From: Pedosphaera sp.
GTDB lineage: Bacteria > Verrucomicrobiota > Verrucomicrobiia > Limisphaerales > SXQI01
Direction of reading: 5' to 3'
Assembly (NCBI GenBank): GCA_025359965.1
Contig: JANYDC010000046.1
Span: 24,959 to 88,958 of the forward strand
Length of the DNA stretch: 64,000 nt
Shown: piece after piece, positions 52,053 to 61,871 of the stretch
How the letters are laid out: each line of letters begins with the position of its first letter
Numbering within the stretch: the stretch's first letter is position 1
Translations under genes and position numbers: made by a program
The notes under the pieces: model-generated
Database searches by the model: none
What the model saw: the letters and a program-made list of their open reading frames with translations, nothing else
What the model was told of the DNA's origin: nothing

Positions 52053-53455
52053 GATCCCTTGCATGCCACTCCAGGCTTTTGGTTTTCCCAGACCAGTTTC
52101 AAAACTTGTGAGGTTTCCGGGCGAACCCGGCAGGGATGGCATACACCCAATTGCTCCACCCAAATAATCAGACCGTCTGCGGCTTCGATCAAAACAAGCT
52201 TGCGGCGCTCTGCGGAAGGGACAGCCGCATTGACGAATATATCCTGCAATTTCGAGGCGGCTGGCATGCCGAGTTTATGAAAGCGGTCGCCAGGCTTCCA
52301 ATGACGCAACGTCCACGGTGACCGAACGGTACCAGCATCAAAAAGGGCAGGAAACGCTGATAACCTGCCGGACACAACAGGTATGAATGACCAAACGAAG
52401 GCGACACCGCCAAAGTTGATTTTACCGCTCGCCCCGAGTGTTACTTGAAGTGAGTCGGAACAATAGTCGAGGTTACCCGCCGAGGTTTCCAGTATCTCAA
52501 GAACACCTCGTTCTGGATCCCAGCTTACGACGCGAGGATTATCACCCTCCCGAACCGGCCAGACGGAGACGGAAGCATCCGGCTGACCCGCCAACGCCAC
52601 AACTACTCCTCTGGTTGTCAGAAGCCCTGCCTCCATCAACCTGATTCGTACCGCTTCTTTGCGAATCGCCACGGGTAGATCCCTCCAAGGTTTGGCCGAG
52701 GGGTTGCCCAGCCATTCAAGAGCAACCACACGCACCGCATCAAGCTGCTCCTGCAAAAAACCGCCCATGCGTTCCGTCAACACAGTCAATGGAAGCGCTG
52801 CGCCTTCTGCAAGAATGGGCAACAACCGGTGACGCACCCAATTTCGCTGGACGCGATCATCCTGGTTCGAGGCATCCTCACGCCAAACAATTTGTTCCTT
52901 TTGTCCCCATTCGAGAAGCTGACTTCGCGTAAATCCCAGCAGCGGCCGCAGGAGTGGAGCGTAAAGATTCGGAACGCTCGTCAAAGGTTTCATCATTTCC
53001 AAGCCGTGGCCCTCAACGCCCCGCAACAGCCTCATCCAAAGCTGCTCAACCTGATCATCTGCGTGGTGCGCAGTGACGATGAAATTCGCGCCCACATCGG
53101 CCGCCATTTTCCCTAGAAAATCATAGCGCAATTCACGTGCCGCCATCTCGATGGAGATTCCCGCCTGAGTCGCGCAACTGCGGACATCACCCGAACCACA
53201 GTGAAACTCCAACCCCAGTTTCTGGGCGGTTTCAAGAACCAGTTGTTGGTCCGCATCGCTGGCCTCACCACGCAATTGATGGTTGTAATGAGCGACATTC
53301 AAACGCCATTCCATCACAGGAGCCAACAGACTCAGTGAACGCAACAGCACCATCGAATCAAGCCCTCCCGAAACCGCCAACACCACATGACAGGGTGACA
53401 TCCCGCCCGTCAACTCCGGCAGTACGCGTCCAAGGTCATGGAGAAAAGTGCTCAT
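52049..53455 (-). CDS. tilS: tRNA(Ile)-lysidine synthetase TilS
   Basis: 468 residues. The PP-loop SGGLDS (29-34) and the family motifs NVAHYNHQLRGE and FIVTAHHADDQVEQLWMRLLRG are complete. It attaches lysine to the C34 of tRNA(Ile) so that AUA is read as isoleucine, an essential step. The C-terminal domain (GDRFHKLGMPAASKLQDIFVN) matches TilS. Its stop overlaps the start of the PAS-AraC gene by 4 bp. The acyl-CoA ligase gene ends 33 bp upstream. Length is normal. Confidence 0.95.
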   Translation of the reverse strand: MSTFLHDLGRVLPELTGGMSPCHVVLAVSGGLDSMVLLRSLSLLAPVMEWRLNVAHYNHQLRGEASDADQQLVLETAQKLGLEFHCGSGDVRSCATQAGISIEMAARELRYDFLGKMAADVGANFIVTAHHADDQVEQLWMRLLRGVEGHGLEMMKPLTSVPNLYAPLLRPLLGFTRSQLLEWGQKEQIVWREDASNQDDRVQRNWVRHRLLPILAEGAALPLTVLTERMGGFLQEQLDAVRVVALEWLGNPSAKPWRDLPVAIRKEAVRIRLMEAGLLTTRGVVVALAGQPDASVSVWPVREGDNPRVVSWDPERGVLEILETSAGNLDYCSDSLQVTLGASGKINFGGVAFVWSFIPVVSGRLSAFPALFDAGTVRSPWTLRHWKPGDRFHKLGMPAASKLQDIFVNAAVPSAERRKLVLIEAADGLIIWVEQLGVCHPCRVRPETSQVLKLVWENQKPGVACKGS

Positions 53456-53488
53456 GGTGCGGTAGCCACTCGCTCCGCAAACAATACT

Positions 53489-55039
53489 TCAACTCGGCGG
53501 GAGCATGGCACGCAAGGCTGTTTTCAGAACCTTGCCCGTCGCGTTGCGGGGCAGTGCCTCCAAAACCTCGTAATGCCTGGGTTTTTTGTAATCAGCCAAT
53601 CGCTCGCGAACAAACGCGCTCAGCGCATTCAAATCGGGCGACTGCCCCTCGTGCGCTACAATAAAGGCCACTGGATGTTCGCCTCGCCGTTCGTCAGGCT
53701 TGCCAACTACAGCAGCCTCGCGCACGCCGGGAAACTGGCAGATCACTTCCTCGATCTCGCGGGGATATACATTGCTTCCATTAACGAGAATCATGTCCTT
53801 CTTCCGGTCAGTGATAAAAAAATATCCATCCACATCCCCGTACCCGATGTCTCCGGTCAAGAGCCACCCATTGCGCATCGCCGCAGCTGTGGCTTCGGGA
53901 TTATTCCAGTACCCCAACATGACATTGCCCCCGCGCACCGCAATTTCCCCCACTTCCCCCACTCCCAGGATCAGGCCTTCATCTGACTGCACTGTGACCT
54001 CAACACCCGAAACCGGAACCCCGATGCAGCGCTGTTTATGCGGCCCGGCGATAGGGTTGAGCGAGACCACCGGGCTGGCTTCACTCAGTCCATAACCCTC
54101 AAGTAACGGCAGAGTCTGGTTGGCATGCCACTCGCGAAAAACCTCGCCCGGCAGCGGCGCGGCTCCACTGACACAAAGCCGGAGAGGAAAATTGGGTGGC
54201 AACGGATTGGCTGCCAGGGTCCTAAAAAAGGGCGGGATGGCCGGCAAAATTGTGGCGCCGCGATGAAAAATTTCCGCCATGACTGCCTTCGGAGGATGCA
54301 CCGAGCGAATCAGCACCACCGATCCACCTATAAGCAGTGGCAGCAGTTCGCAAACCGTCAGCATGAAACTGTGGAACATCGGCAGTAATAGAACGAATCG
54401 ATCATGGCTTACCGCCAGCAGCATGATGCGGCAGCTTTCCACATTCGACAGCAAGTTTCCATGACTCAGCATGGCCCCCTTGGGCCGACCTGTCGTGCCC
54501 GATGTATAAATCAACAACGCCAGATCGGAACGCTTTGCCGTGGAGAATGCTGCATGCTCCTGATCCGCTGCAGGTTCAGCCGGCACTTCGTCCACATTGA
54601 TTGGGTCCACTCCAGGACAGGCCTGCCCCCGGGAATGGATCATGTCAAAAGCGCTGCTCTCGGCGATCAGAGCGGTTAATCTGCTGTCGGCTACTATGTG
54701 ACGCACCTCTTCGGGTCTGAGAAAGTGGTTGATTGGCACCACGACAGCTCCGGCCAGCAGGATGCCGTAAAGCGAGACGAGATAGCGTGGGTCGTTCTTG
54801 AGCAAAATGCCGATGCGGCAGCCGGGTTGAAAATCCGCAACCTTCCTGATTCGCTCGCACATCCAGACACTTTGATGCCAAAGCCGCCCGTAGCTAAAAA
54901 CCTCGTCACCCCAAAACACAGCAGGTTTATGGAAGTTCAGTCCAGCCGATTTCTCCCAAGCGACGGCGAGGGAATCCACCTGAAGTAGCCAATCGACTTC
55001 AGAACGCGGGATAATTAGATCTTCAGTTTGCGCGGCCAT
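53489..55039 (-). CDS. AMP-dependent acyl-CoA synthetase
   Basis: 516 residues from the ATG at 55039 (MAAQTEDLI); a TTG six codons upstream is possible. Motifs: YTSGTTGRPKGAML for the ATP loop, GYGLSEASPV, LTGDIGYGDVDGYFFITDRKKD, and the C-terminal LPRNATGKVLK with the catalytic Lys. It activates a fatty or other carboxylic acid to its CoA ester with ATP. It resembles the long-chain fatty acid CoA ligases. It stands alone beside tilS; no beta-oxidation genes are near, and it shows no direct link with the polyene cluster. Confidence 0.85.
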   Translation of the reverse strand: MAAQTEDLIIPRSEVDWLLQVDSLAVAWEKSAGLNFHKPAVFWGDEVFSYGRLWHQSVWMCERIRKVADFQPGCRIGILLKNDPRYLVSLYGILLAGAVVVPINHFLRPEEVRHIVADSRLTALIAESSAFDMIHSRGQACPGVDPINVDEVPAEPAADQEHAAFSTAKRSDLALLIYTSGTTGRPKGAMLSHGNLLSNVESCRIMLLAVSHDRFVLLLPMFHSFMLTVCELLPLLIGGSVVLIRSVHPPKAVMAEIFHRGATILPAIPPFFRTLAANPLPPNFPLRLCVSGAAPLPGEVFREWHANQTLPLLEGYGLSEASPVVSLNPIAGPHKQRCIGVPVSGVEVTVQSDEGLILGVGEVGEIAVRGGNVMLGYWNNPEATAAAMRNGWLLTGDIGYGDVDGYFFITDRKKDMILVNGSNVYPREIEEVICQFPGVREAAVVGKPDERRGEHPVAFIVAHEGQSPDLNALSAFVRERLADYKKPRHYEVLEALPRNATGKVLKTALRAMLPPS

Positions 55040-55169
55040 TGCTGATTTGCTTCCCAATAAGTTTTTTCAATTTGATGGCGTTGTCCTTAAAGTCAGGTTG
55101 CCTCACTCCATGCGACCAGGGAAGCTCCAGCCTTCCCCTCATTACGAAATGACAACACAGCCGCTGAAC

Positions 55170-56504
55170 TCATGAAACCATTGCGTAATCGTAAGGCTTG
55201 CGCATGGCGCGGCTCACCATTTTATTGGCATCCGCATCCCCCTCGAACTGCTCCTTCACCGGATCCCAATGCAGCATTCTCCCGGTGCGAATGGCCAGCA
55301 CGCCCAGATGACAGATTGAAACGGAACGATGCCCGATTTCCGGCTCGCAGATTGTCGGCTGACGGCTGCGCATACAGTCGAAAAAATTCTCAAAATGATT
55401 GGCGCTCGCGTAAAGCTTCTTGGCCGAAGCAGGCAATGCCTCGCTCAAAATCTCTGGTTCACTGGCCTCAATTCTGCCACGTGTGACAAAGATCCAGCCT
55501 TTGGATCCCGCGAATTTCACGCCGTGCGGAAAATTTCCCGCCGACGGTTTGCTCAACTGACTTCCATCAGGGCCATTCTCTATCACCGACTGGCAGATGT
55601 GCTTCAGACCGTTGGCATACTCGTAATGCACCTCATACTCGCTGGCGGCCGTGAACCCAGCCGCGATCATTTCGCCCCGGGGTTTCCCCTCGATTTTCAC
55701 CGGGCCTGTGCGCTCCATGTCGCTGCCCCAGAGAGCAATGTCATTATGGTGCGCACCCCAGTCAGTCATCGTGCCGCCGGAATAATCGTACCAATACCGG
55801 AAGCTCCCGTGACACTTCTCCTTAATGTACTCGGTGGCGGCAATCTGCCCCTGCCAGAAATCCCAATCCAGGCTGGGCGGCACCGGTGATGGCATGAACG
55901 GCCCCCGCTTCGGCCCGGCCGGAAGATTCACCAGCACCTCTGTCAACTTGCCGAGGCGTCCGTTGCGCACCAGCTCGCAGGCCAGATGAAACTTGGCATC
56001 GCTCCGCTGCTGGCTGCCGGTTTGGAGAATACGGCCCGTTTCTTTGGCCACTTTAACCAACCGGCGGCCCTCATCGATCGTCAAAGTCAGCGGCTTCTCA
56101 GAATACACGTCCTTGCCCGCACGCATCGCAGCGATGTTTATCAGGGTATGCCAATGATCAGGCGTGCCATTGATGATGGCATGGAGATCATCGCGCTCTA
56201 AAAGTTTGCGAAAATCGGAATAAACCTGTGCCTTCGGCCACGTTTTCAATGCTTCAGCGGTGTGTGATGAATCCACATCGCAAAGCGCCACCACCTCGCC
56301 ATACTTCGCCGCCAGCGAAGTGTCGTACCTCCCCTGCCCCCCGCATCCCACCAAAGCAATGGCCGGGCGATCATTTGCCCCCAATTTAGGCGCGGCCTTG
56401 GCCATGGACTGCCGGTATTCAAGGAACCACCCCGGCACCACCGTGCATGCCGCCGCGGCGACCGCACTTCCACGCAAAAAGGACCGGCGAGAAATGGCAC
56501 TCAT
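55170..56504 (-). CDS. Tat-exported GFO/IDH/MocA family oxidoreductase
   Basis: 444 residues with a Tat signal (ISRRSFLRGSAVAAAACTV). Motifs: IALVGCGGQGRYDTSL, the EKP-type lysine in YSEKPLTLTIDEGRRL, SQQRSDAKFHLACELVRNG, and a C-terminal RYWYDYSGGTMTDWGAHHND. It is a second periplasmic member of the verrucomicrobial type, distinct from 45604-47025. It probably oxidises a sugar or polyol with a tightly bound cofactor. It lies 82 bp after the glutamate dehydrogenase stop and is not tightly coupled to other sugar genes, so its substrate is open. Confidence 0.8.
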   Translation of the reverse strand: MSAISRRSFLRGSAVAAAACTVVPGWFLEYRQSMAKAAPKLGANDRPAIALVGCGGQGRYDTSLAAKYGEVVALCDVDSSHTAEALKTWPKAQVYSDFRKLLERDDLHAIINGTPDHWHTLINIAAMRAGKDVYSEKPLTLTIDEGRRLVKVAKETGRILQTGSQQRSDAKFHLACELVRNGRLGKLTEVLVNLPAGPKRGPFMPSPVPPSLDWDFWQGQIAATEYIKEKCHGSFRYWYDYSGGTMTDWGAHHNDIALWGSDMERTGPVKIEGKPRGEMIAAGFTAASEYEVHYEYANGLKHICQSVIENGPDGSQLSKPSAGNFPHGVKFAGSKGWIFVTRGRIEASEPEILSEALPASAKKLYASANHFENFFDCMRSRQPTICEPEIGHRSVSICHLGVLAIRTGRMLHWDPVKEQFEGDADANKMVSRAMRKPYDYAMVS

Positions 56505-56586
56505 AAATGTTTGGGTAACTGCATCAGACTAACGTGGGTTCCCCCCGCAGGCAACGCCAAAGCAGGCGGCCGGAGAGTGGCGCAAT

Positions 56587-57843
56587 TTAAGGGAAAAGGC
56601 CGCGAATCTTCTTAGCCTCCTGCAAACGGCGTATCCCAAGCGTCAGCGCGGCCAGTCTCATGGAAATTCCGTCCTTTTTTGCAAGGTTGAGCGTTTGGTT
56701 GAAAGATCCCTCAAGAATTCGGAAAAGCTTGTCCATGACCTCGCTTTCCGACCAGAAGAACGATTGCAAATCCTGCACCCATTCGAAGTACGAAACCACC
56801 ACACCCCCGGCGTTGCATAGGATGTCCGGGATGACAAAAATATCTTTGCGCTGGGTTAGTATTTCATCCGCTTCGGGGGTGGTCGGGCCATTCGCTCCTT
56901 CGCCAATGATGCGGCATTGAATTTTCCCCGCGTTTGCAGAAGTGATTTGGCGTTCCAACGCGGCGGGCACCAGGATGTCGCAAGGTGTTTCGAGGAGCGT
57001 TTCGACTGGCACCGCCTCTCCTTCCTCAAAACTAATAATTTGCCCGGTCTCCCTGACATGGGCATCCAAACGTTGAAGATCAAGTCCGCGACGATTCATC
57101 ACTGCGCCCGAAGCGTCACCCACCGCAATTACCTTCACGCCAAAGCGTGCCAAGGAATGCGCCGCGACAGCACCCACGTTGCCAAATCCCTGCACCACGG
57201 CGGTGCAGCGCGAGGCTTCAAGTCCCAGCGTGTCCATGGCGCGGTTGATCAAATAAGCCACGCCCCGGCCCGTTGATTCCCGGCGGCCGAGTGATCCACC
57301 CAAAGAGACCGGTTTGCCCGTCACAATGCTCGGCACCGTGTACCCCGCGTGCATGGAGTAGGTATCCATCATCCACGCCATGGTTTGCTCATTGGTGCCC
57401 ACATCAGGTGCCATGATGTCGATTTGGGGGCCAATGAACGGGATCATTTCCTGGGTATAACGGCGAGTCAGTCGCTCCAACTCTCCCATCGACATCTTGC
57501 GCGGATCACAAGTGACACCGCCCTTGGCGCCCCCGTAAGGCAGCCCAGTTAATGCGCACTTCCAACTCATCCACATGGCCAGCGCCGCGACTTCACCAAT
57601 AGTGACGTCCGGATGATATCGCAGACCTCCCTTGGTTGGCCCCAGGGTTAGATGGTGCTGCACACGATAACCGGCAAAAACTTGGGTATGCCCATCATCC
57701 ATCTTCACCGGCACCGAGACGCTCATCGACCGTTTAGGAAATTTCAGACGCGCTCGGTCATCAGCGCTGATGGCCAGGCGGTCTGCCACCAAATCAAACT
57801 GCTGGCAGGCCATGTCGAACGTAGGATGAGAATAGAGATTCAT
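56587..57843 (-). CDS. gdhA: Glu/Leu/Phe/Val dehydrogenase, probably glutamate dehydrogenase
   Basis: 418 residues, the size of hexameric NAD-type enzymes. GPTKGGLRYHPD holds a substrate-binding Lys71, and GLPYGGAKGGVTCDP holds the catalytic Lys107; GFGNVGAVAAHSLARFGVKV is the nucleotide-binding fold. It interconverts 2-oxoglutarate, ammonia and glutamate, linking nitrogen and carbon metabolism. Single gene on the leftward strand; divergent from the lipoprotein gene across 167 bp. Specificity for glutamate is by similarity; leucine dehydrogenases are shorter. Confidence 0.88.
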   Translation of the reverse strand: MNLYSHPTFDMACQQFDLVADRLAISADDRARLKFPKRSMSVSVPVKMDDGHTQVFAGYRVQHHLTLGPTKGGLRYHPDVTIGEVAALAMWMSWKCALTGLPYGGAKGGVTCDPRKMSMGELERLTRRYTQEMIPFIGPQIDIMAPDVGTNEQTMAWMMDTYSMHAGYTVPSIVTGKPVSLGGSLGRRESTGRGVAYLINRAMDTLGLEASRCTAVVQGFGNVGAVAAHSLARFGVKVIAVGDASGAVMNRRGLDLQRLDAHVRETGQIISFEEGEAVPVETLLETPCDILVPAALERQITSANAGKIQCRIIGEGANGPTTPEADEILTQRKDIFVIPDILCNAGGVVVSYFEWVQDLQSFFWSESEVMDKLFRILEGSFNQTLNLAKKDGISMRLAALTLGIRRLQEAKKIRGLFP

Positions 57844-58010
57844 TTCAGTGAGAAGCCATTGACGGCTGTGGAGAATAACGAACGCAGTCGATCATCTCAA
57901 AACCGTAAACAATGCCTTCATTCAGCGTCAAGCGCCTCCCACAGAGATGCGCGTTGATGCACGAAAATGATAAAAACTTGTGGCATGTCGGGACAGGGGT
58001 AACTTTCAGC

Positions 58011-58958
58011 ATGAAGTTTATCCTTTCCACCTGCCTCGCGGCGGCCTTTGTTGTTGTCGGTTGCTCGAAAAAGGAAGAGGCTTCCGCACCTCCATCAGTC
58101 CAGCCACCCCCTGTCGCCCCGGCACCATCGTCTGCGTCGGTACAAACCACTGAGCCAAAAACGCCATCATCGCCACTGAACTCAACTACGGCGCCCAAAA
58201 CAAATGCCGCTTCCGACAGTGCATCCAAAGCTCTGACACCCGCTCAAAACAGTGCAAAGCCCGCGTCAGATAGACCCGTAGTGGCACCAACAATAGTGGA
58301 CGCGCCGATTACTGGCACTCAGCACCCTCAATCCTTGGCGGATCTCTCCACTGAGCAATTGACGCGAGGTCTCAAGGAGGCTTTGGGAAAAGGCCTGCAG
58401 CAGGCCATTGCTTCATTGGGAAAACCGGGAGGTTTTCTTACCAATCTGAATGTAAAGATTCCAATGCCCGAGAAGATGCAAGCGGTGGAAAAGGCCCTCC
58501 GCACCCTGGGTCAGGAACAATTGGCTGATGAATTCATCACCACTATGAATAAAGCCGCAGAACAAGCTGTACCCGCCGCTGCAGATGTCTTCGTGGGTGG
58601 CCTGAAAAACATGACTTTGGATGATGCAAAAATGATTTTGAGCGGACCCAAAGATGCCGCAACGCAATATTTCCATCGCACCACCGGGGCCGAACTCAAT
58701 CAAAAATTCCTCCCTATCGTCCAACAGGCCACTGCGAAAAGCGGTGCGACCGCCGCCTACAAGCAGCTGACAGAAAAAGCCAAGTTGGCCGGCCCTTTCC
58801 TGAGCATCCCTTATCTGGATCTCGACGCCTACGTCACTGGCAAAGCCATGGATGGCCTTTTCACGATGGTGGCCGAGGAGGAAAAACGCATCCGAGAAAA
58901 TCCCGTCGCCCGCAGCACAGACCTGCTAAAGTCTGTGTTCGGGGCGTTCCAGAAATGA
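58011..58958 (+). CDS. DUF4197-like lipoprotein
   Basis: 315 residues from the ATG at 58011; the frame open from 57912 lacks a signal. The lipoprotein signal ends VVVGC (Cys18). A Pro/Ser/Ala/Thr-rich linker of about 110 residues (PSVQPPPVAPAPSSASVQ onward) follows. The rest (about 125-315) matches the DUF4197 pattern: GLKEALGKGLQQAIASLG, NVKIPMPEKMQAVEKALR, NMTLDDAKMILSGPKDAATQYFHRTT. It is helix-rich and probably faces the periplasm. The biochemical role of DUF4197 is unknown to me. It stands alone between glutamate dehydrogenase and the thioredoxin gene. Confidence 0.7.
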   Translation: MKFILSTCLAAAFVVVGCSKKEEASAPPSVQPPPVAPAPSSASVQTTEPKTPSSPLNSTTAPKTNAASDSASKALTPAQNSAKPASDRPVVAPTIVDAPITGTQHPQSLADLSTEQLTRGLKEALGKGLQQAIASLGKPGGFLTNLNVKIPMPEKMQAVEKALRTLGQEQLADEFITTMNKAAEQAVPAAADVFVGGLKNMTLDDAKMILSGPKDAATQYFHRTTGAELNQKFLPIVQQATAKSGATAAYKQLTEKAKLAGPFLSIPYLDLDAYVTGKAMDGLFTMVAEEEKRIRENPVARSTDLLKSVFGAFQK

Positions 58959-59077
58959 GCCTGCTTTTTCAAAGCCTTTAAACATCCTCCGCCATCCAGC
59001 AAAACTGACCAACTGAACATCACAACCAATAGTATGACTAAATAACTTCGTGAGTTCCCAAAGAGCATAACTTATAA

Positions 59078-59731
59078 GGTAAAATACTGAAGCGGCAGTG
59101 GGTACTCCCGGACATTGACGGAGCCAGCATCCAATCTACTAATTACGCGGGTAAAGTCGTGGTGCTCAATTTTTGGGCGACGTGGTGCGTCCCATGCATC
59201 AACGAAATCCCTGACCTGATTAGATTGCAGGAAAAATACGGCCCCGACGGACTCACTGTCGTTGGCATATCCATTGATAACTCCACCGATGGCTCAACCG
59301 CGCCAGCCGGCCTGGTAAGTTCGTTTGCCGCAAACCATGGCATGAACCATCCCATTGTAATGACCAGGCCGAAAGGTTACGCAGTGGAGAACCTCTACGG
59401 AGGCATCCCTTTTATTCCCAATACTTTCATCATCAATCGCCAAAATGGGATCGAGCAAACGCTTGGAGGCACACAGACTTATGATACTTTCGAGCGTGCC
59501 ATCCTGCCGCTTCTTTACGGCGACGTACCCGTCAAAGTGTCCTTCTCCGAAGGTCAGGCCCATATTCAGTGGCCAGCTAAACAGGTTCAGTTCACCGTTC
59601 AAACTTCCAGCGACCTTGCGGGGAACGATTGGACAACGGCTGCGGCAGGGATCCAGACGGACGGACCCAACCAATTCATTGATGTTCCCGCTGAGCCCAC
59701 GGCTCAATTTTTCCGGCTGCAACTGCCATAA
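59078..59731 (+). CDS. TlpA-like thioredoxin-domain protein with unresolved N-terminus
   Basis: The frame is open from just after a TAA at 59075-59077 to the stop at 59731. Its first conserved part, LPDIDGASIQSTNYAGKVVV, is standard for TlpA but is reached without an ATG; the first GTG (59159) lies inside the domain, after its first strand. The active site is WCVPC in NFWATWCVPCINEIPDL. The last 70 residues (FTVQTSSDLAGNDWTT, ending AQFFRLQLP) are a beta-sandwich tail common in secreted verrucomicrobial proteins. A signal peptide is expected but none is seen. Either the gene has lost its 5' end or a frameshift separates it. It precedes the prepilin gene by 18 bp. Confidence 0.6.
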   Translation, partial: GKILKRQWVLPDIDGASIQSTNYAGKVVVLNFWATWCVPCINEIPDLIRLQEKYGPDGLTVVGISIDNSTDGSTAPAGLVSSFAANHGMNHPIVMTRPKGYAVENLYGGIPFIPNTFIINRQNGIEQTLGGTQTYDTFERAILPLLYGDVPVKVSFSEGQAHIQWPAKQVQFTVQTSSDLAGNDWTTAAAGIQTDGPNQFIDVPAEPTAQFFRLQLP

Positions 59732-59749
59732 GCTCGACCCCGAAGCGCG

Positions 59750-60532
59750 ATGAACCGCCTGATTCCCACTTTATGCCTGCCATCCAAAAAAGGTAAACGC
59801 GCTTTCACTCTCGTCGAACTCTTGGTGGTCATCAGCATCATTGCCATCCTCGCCACTTTGCTGATGCCCGCCTTGGCCAAGGCCAAGGAGAAGGCACGAC
59901 GCGCCAGCTGCATCCAAACCCTGCGCCAGATCAACCTGTCGCTTAATCTCTACGCCACCGACAATCAGGACACCTACCTTGCTCTACAACAGATTTCGAC
60001 ATTCTGGCCGAGATTACTGCAGCCGCAATACTCCAACCTTCGCGTACTTGCATGCCCCTCCGACGAATCCCTCAAGACATCCGCAGGCACAACAGCAAAT
60101 TCCGTGGAGCCCCTAACCAACGCGGATTTTGCCCCAAGAAGCTACGTGATGAACGCCTTCGTGGACTACTACGCACATCTGGCAGGAGCCACCACCAGCT
60201 CCCCGATCTGGAAAGGAAGTTTCTGGTCGTTACGAATGAAGTCCACAGCCATTGCCCATCCTTCAGGCACCATTACTTTCGGAGAAAAAGCCTCGGCTTC
60301 CGCAATTTATGAAGTCAGCATACTGAGATCCCCCACGGGGATTTATCTCGATGACGTTGCCGAAAACCGACACAGCAACCCTTCCCACTCCCCCAAAGGC
60401 GGGGGCGCAAACTTTGCCATGGCTGATGGAGGCGTCCGGTTTCTACCCTTCGGCGAATCCACGTGCCCGATAAACCTTTGGGCGGTTCTGGATGAGTGGC
60501 GTAGTAACGCGGCTCTTTGCCGCCCGAGATAG
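59750..60532 (+). CDS. Prepilin-type N-terminal methylation protein (pseudopilin-like)
   Basis: 260 residues. The type IV prepilin signal is [20 protein letters not shown] near residues 16-36, where cleavage would be between Ala and Phe. The C-terminal third has [26 protein letters not shown], the H-X9-DG type ending found in many verrucomicrobial and planctomycete secreted proteins. The protein should be processed by a prepilin peptidase and lie at the cell envelope. Function is unknown; it is probably not a main pilin. It follows the thioredoxin gene by 18 bp in the same direction and converges on the ABC ATPase. Confidence 0.75.
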   Translation: MNRLIPTLCLPSKKGKRAFTLVELLVVISIIAILATLLMPALAKAKEKARRASCIQTLRQINLSLNLYATDNQDTYLALQQISTFWPRLLQPQYSNLRVLACPSDESLKTSAGTTANSVEPLTNADFAPRSYVMNAFVDYYAHLAGATTSSPIWKGSFWSLRMKSTAIAHPSGTITFGEKASASAIYEVSILRSPTGIYLDDVAENRHSNPSHSPKGGGANFAMADGGVRFLPFGESTCPINLWAVLDEWRSNAALCRPR

Positions 60533-60567
60533 GCAAAAACATCGCCCATCGCGCCATCCCTTTGTGG

Positions 60568-61869
60568 TCAGGGAGGAGAGGGAATTTGTTGAAGCTTGTA
60601 GAAGACCTTTCGCGTGGCGCTGTATTGGAACAACTCGGCGTATCGCGCCCAAGCTACAACGGTTCGCAACAGGCGAAGTGGACGTTCATGCGGAAAGTGC
60701 AGAGCAAATTGGCTCGACACCACACCCTCTTGAACCTCCTTGCTCGGCGATTGATTCAACATGCGAATGATGACATCGAAGACGTAAAGCCTTCTCAACA
60801 AGACGTTGAGTTGGCGCTTTCGCGTGTTGATGTCGGAAGAAAGAAACTGACGCCCCGCGGATGTCATTTCCACCCGGCCGCCCGGTGTTGACACCCAACG
60901 CAAGAGTTCGGCCGCCTTGACCACTAAAAGAAGCTGGCTTAGCTCCAAGTCCACATGGTTTGTTAACTCGAACAGCTCCAAATCTCCTTCGTTTTCGAGA
61001 ATTTCAAGCAGACCTATGGCACTGCTGAGTGATACGATTGGGATGGATTGCACGGGCATCAGGCCAACACTTGGCACTGCCGGAGGGACTCGTTCCACAG
61101 GAAACTCCACCTGAGTGATCAGCGTGTGAAGTTTCTGGATCAGCGCAATAAAATCCGGATGGTGCTCATCACGCGGGTAAGGAAGTGGATTATCCAGGAC
61201 AGCGCGAATTATTCCAGGGTGGGCACCCATGACCACCAGCCGCGTGGCCATGAAAACCCCCTCGTCGATGCTGTGCGTCACCATGAGGATCGAATTCACG
61301 GGCGATGTCTTCCTCGTATAAATTTCGATCACTTCGTTGCGCAAAGTTTCACTGGTCAACACATCCAGCGCACTAAATGGCTCATCCATGCACAGAATCT
61401 CAGGCTGCACGGCCAGCGCACGAGCCAACCCCACTCGCTGCTTCATGCCGCCGGAAAGCTCCTTGGGATAGGCCTCCTCGGACCCTGCTAATCCGACCGC
61501 CGCAATTACCTGCTCTACCCTTTCGCTGCGTCCCGCCTCATCGAGTCCAAGGCAGGACAATCCCACGCTAACATTCTCCTGCACTGTTAACCATGGGAAA
61601 AGCGCGAAATTCTGAAAGACGAGTGCGGTGGACGGATTCAATCCAATTTGTGGCTGGCCCCGATAGAAAATCTGGCCCTTTGTCGGTTGCTCCAGACCAA
61701 TAATGGCGCGCAGGAGCGTAGACTTGCCACACCCCGACGGCCCAAGGATTGCCACGACTTCGTGCTCCTTTATCTCAAGACTGATATCATGGAGAATTTC
61801 CACCATGCCCCCCGCTGCGCCGGGGAAAGACAGGCTCACATTCCGGATTTCCAAAAGAGGCGTTCCCAT
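60568..61869 (-). CDS. NitT/TauT-type ABC transporter ATPase with AAA-associated C-terminal domain
   Basis: 433 residues from the ATG at 61869 (MGTPLLEIRN). Residues 1-255 are the ATPase: Walker A GPSGCGKST (43-51), the signature LSGGMKQRVGLARAL and Walker B ILCMDEPF. The C-terminal 160 residues are the AAA-associated domain of this group (VSLSSAIGLLEILENEGDLEL, QSPSKEVQEGVVSSQFALHF), which I take to bind a regulatory or structural partner. It starts 2 bp after the stop of the double permease. Members of this type import nitrate, sulfonate or related anions, but no binding protein is encoded beside it. Confidence 0.85.
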   Translation of the reverse strand: MGTPLLEIRNVSLSFPGAAGGMVEILHDISLEIKEHEVVAILGPSGCGKSTLLRAIIGLEQPTKGQIFYRGQPQIGLNPSTALVFQNFALFPWLTVQENVSVGLSCLGLDEAGRSERVEQVIAAVGLAGSEEAYPKELSGGMKQRVGLARALAVQPEILCMDEPFSALDVLTSETLRNEVIEIYTRKTSPVNSILMVTHSIDEGVFMATRLVVMGAHPGIIRAVLDNPLPYPRDEHHPDFIALIQKLHTLITQVEFPVERVPPAVPSVGLMPVQSIPIVSLSSAIGLLEILENEGDLELFELTNHVDLELSQLLLVVKAAELLRWVSTPGGRVEMTSAGRQFLSSDINTRKRQLNVLLRRLYVFDVIIRMLNQSPSKEVQEGVVSSQFALHFPHERPLRLLRTVVAWARYAELFQYSATRKVFYKLQQIPSPP

Positions 61870-61871
61870 AA

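Noticed and set aside
55121..55139. GGGAAG-CTCCAGC-CTTCCC hairpin after the MocA and acyl-CoA ligase gap
   Set aside because: Only six base pairs and no T-run on either strand, so it does not qualify as an intrinsic terminator.
59750..60532. Ala instead of Gly before the prepilin cleavage site as an oddity
   Set aside because: A-F cleavage contexts are common in verrucomicrobial prepilin-type proteins, as I recall, so it is not unusual here.
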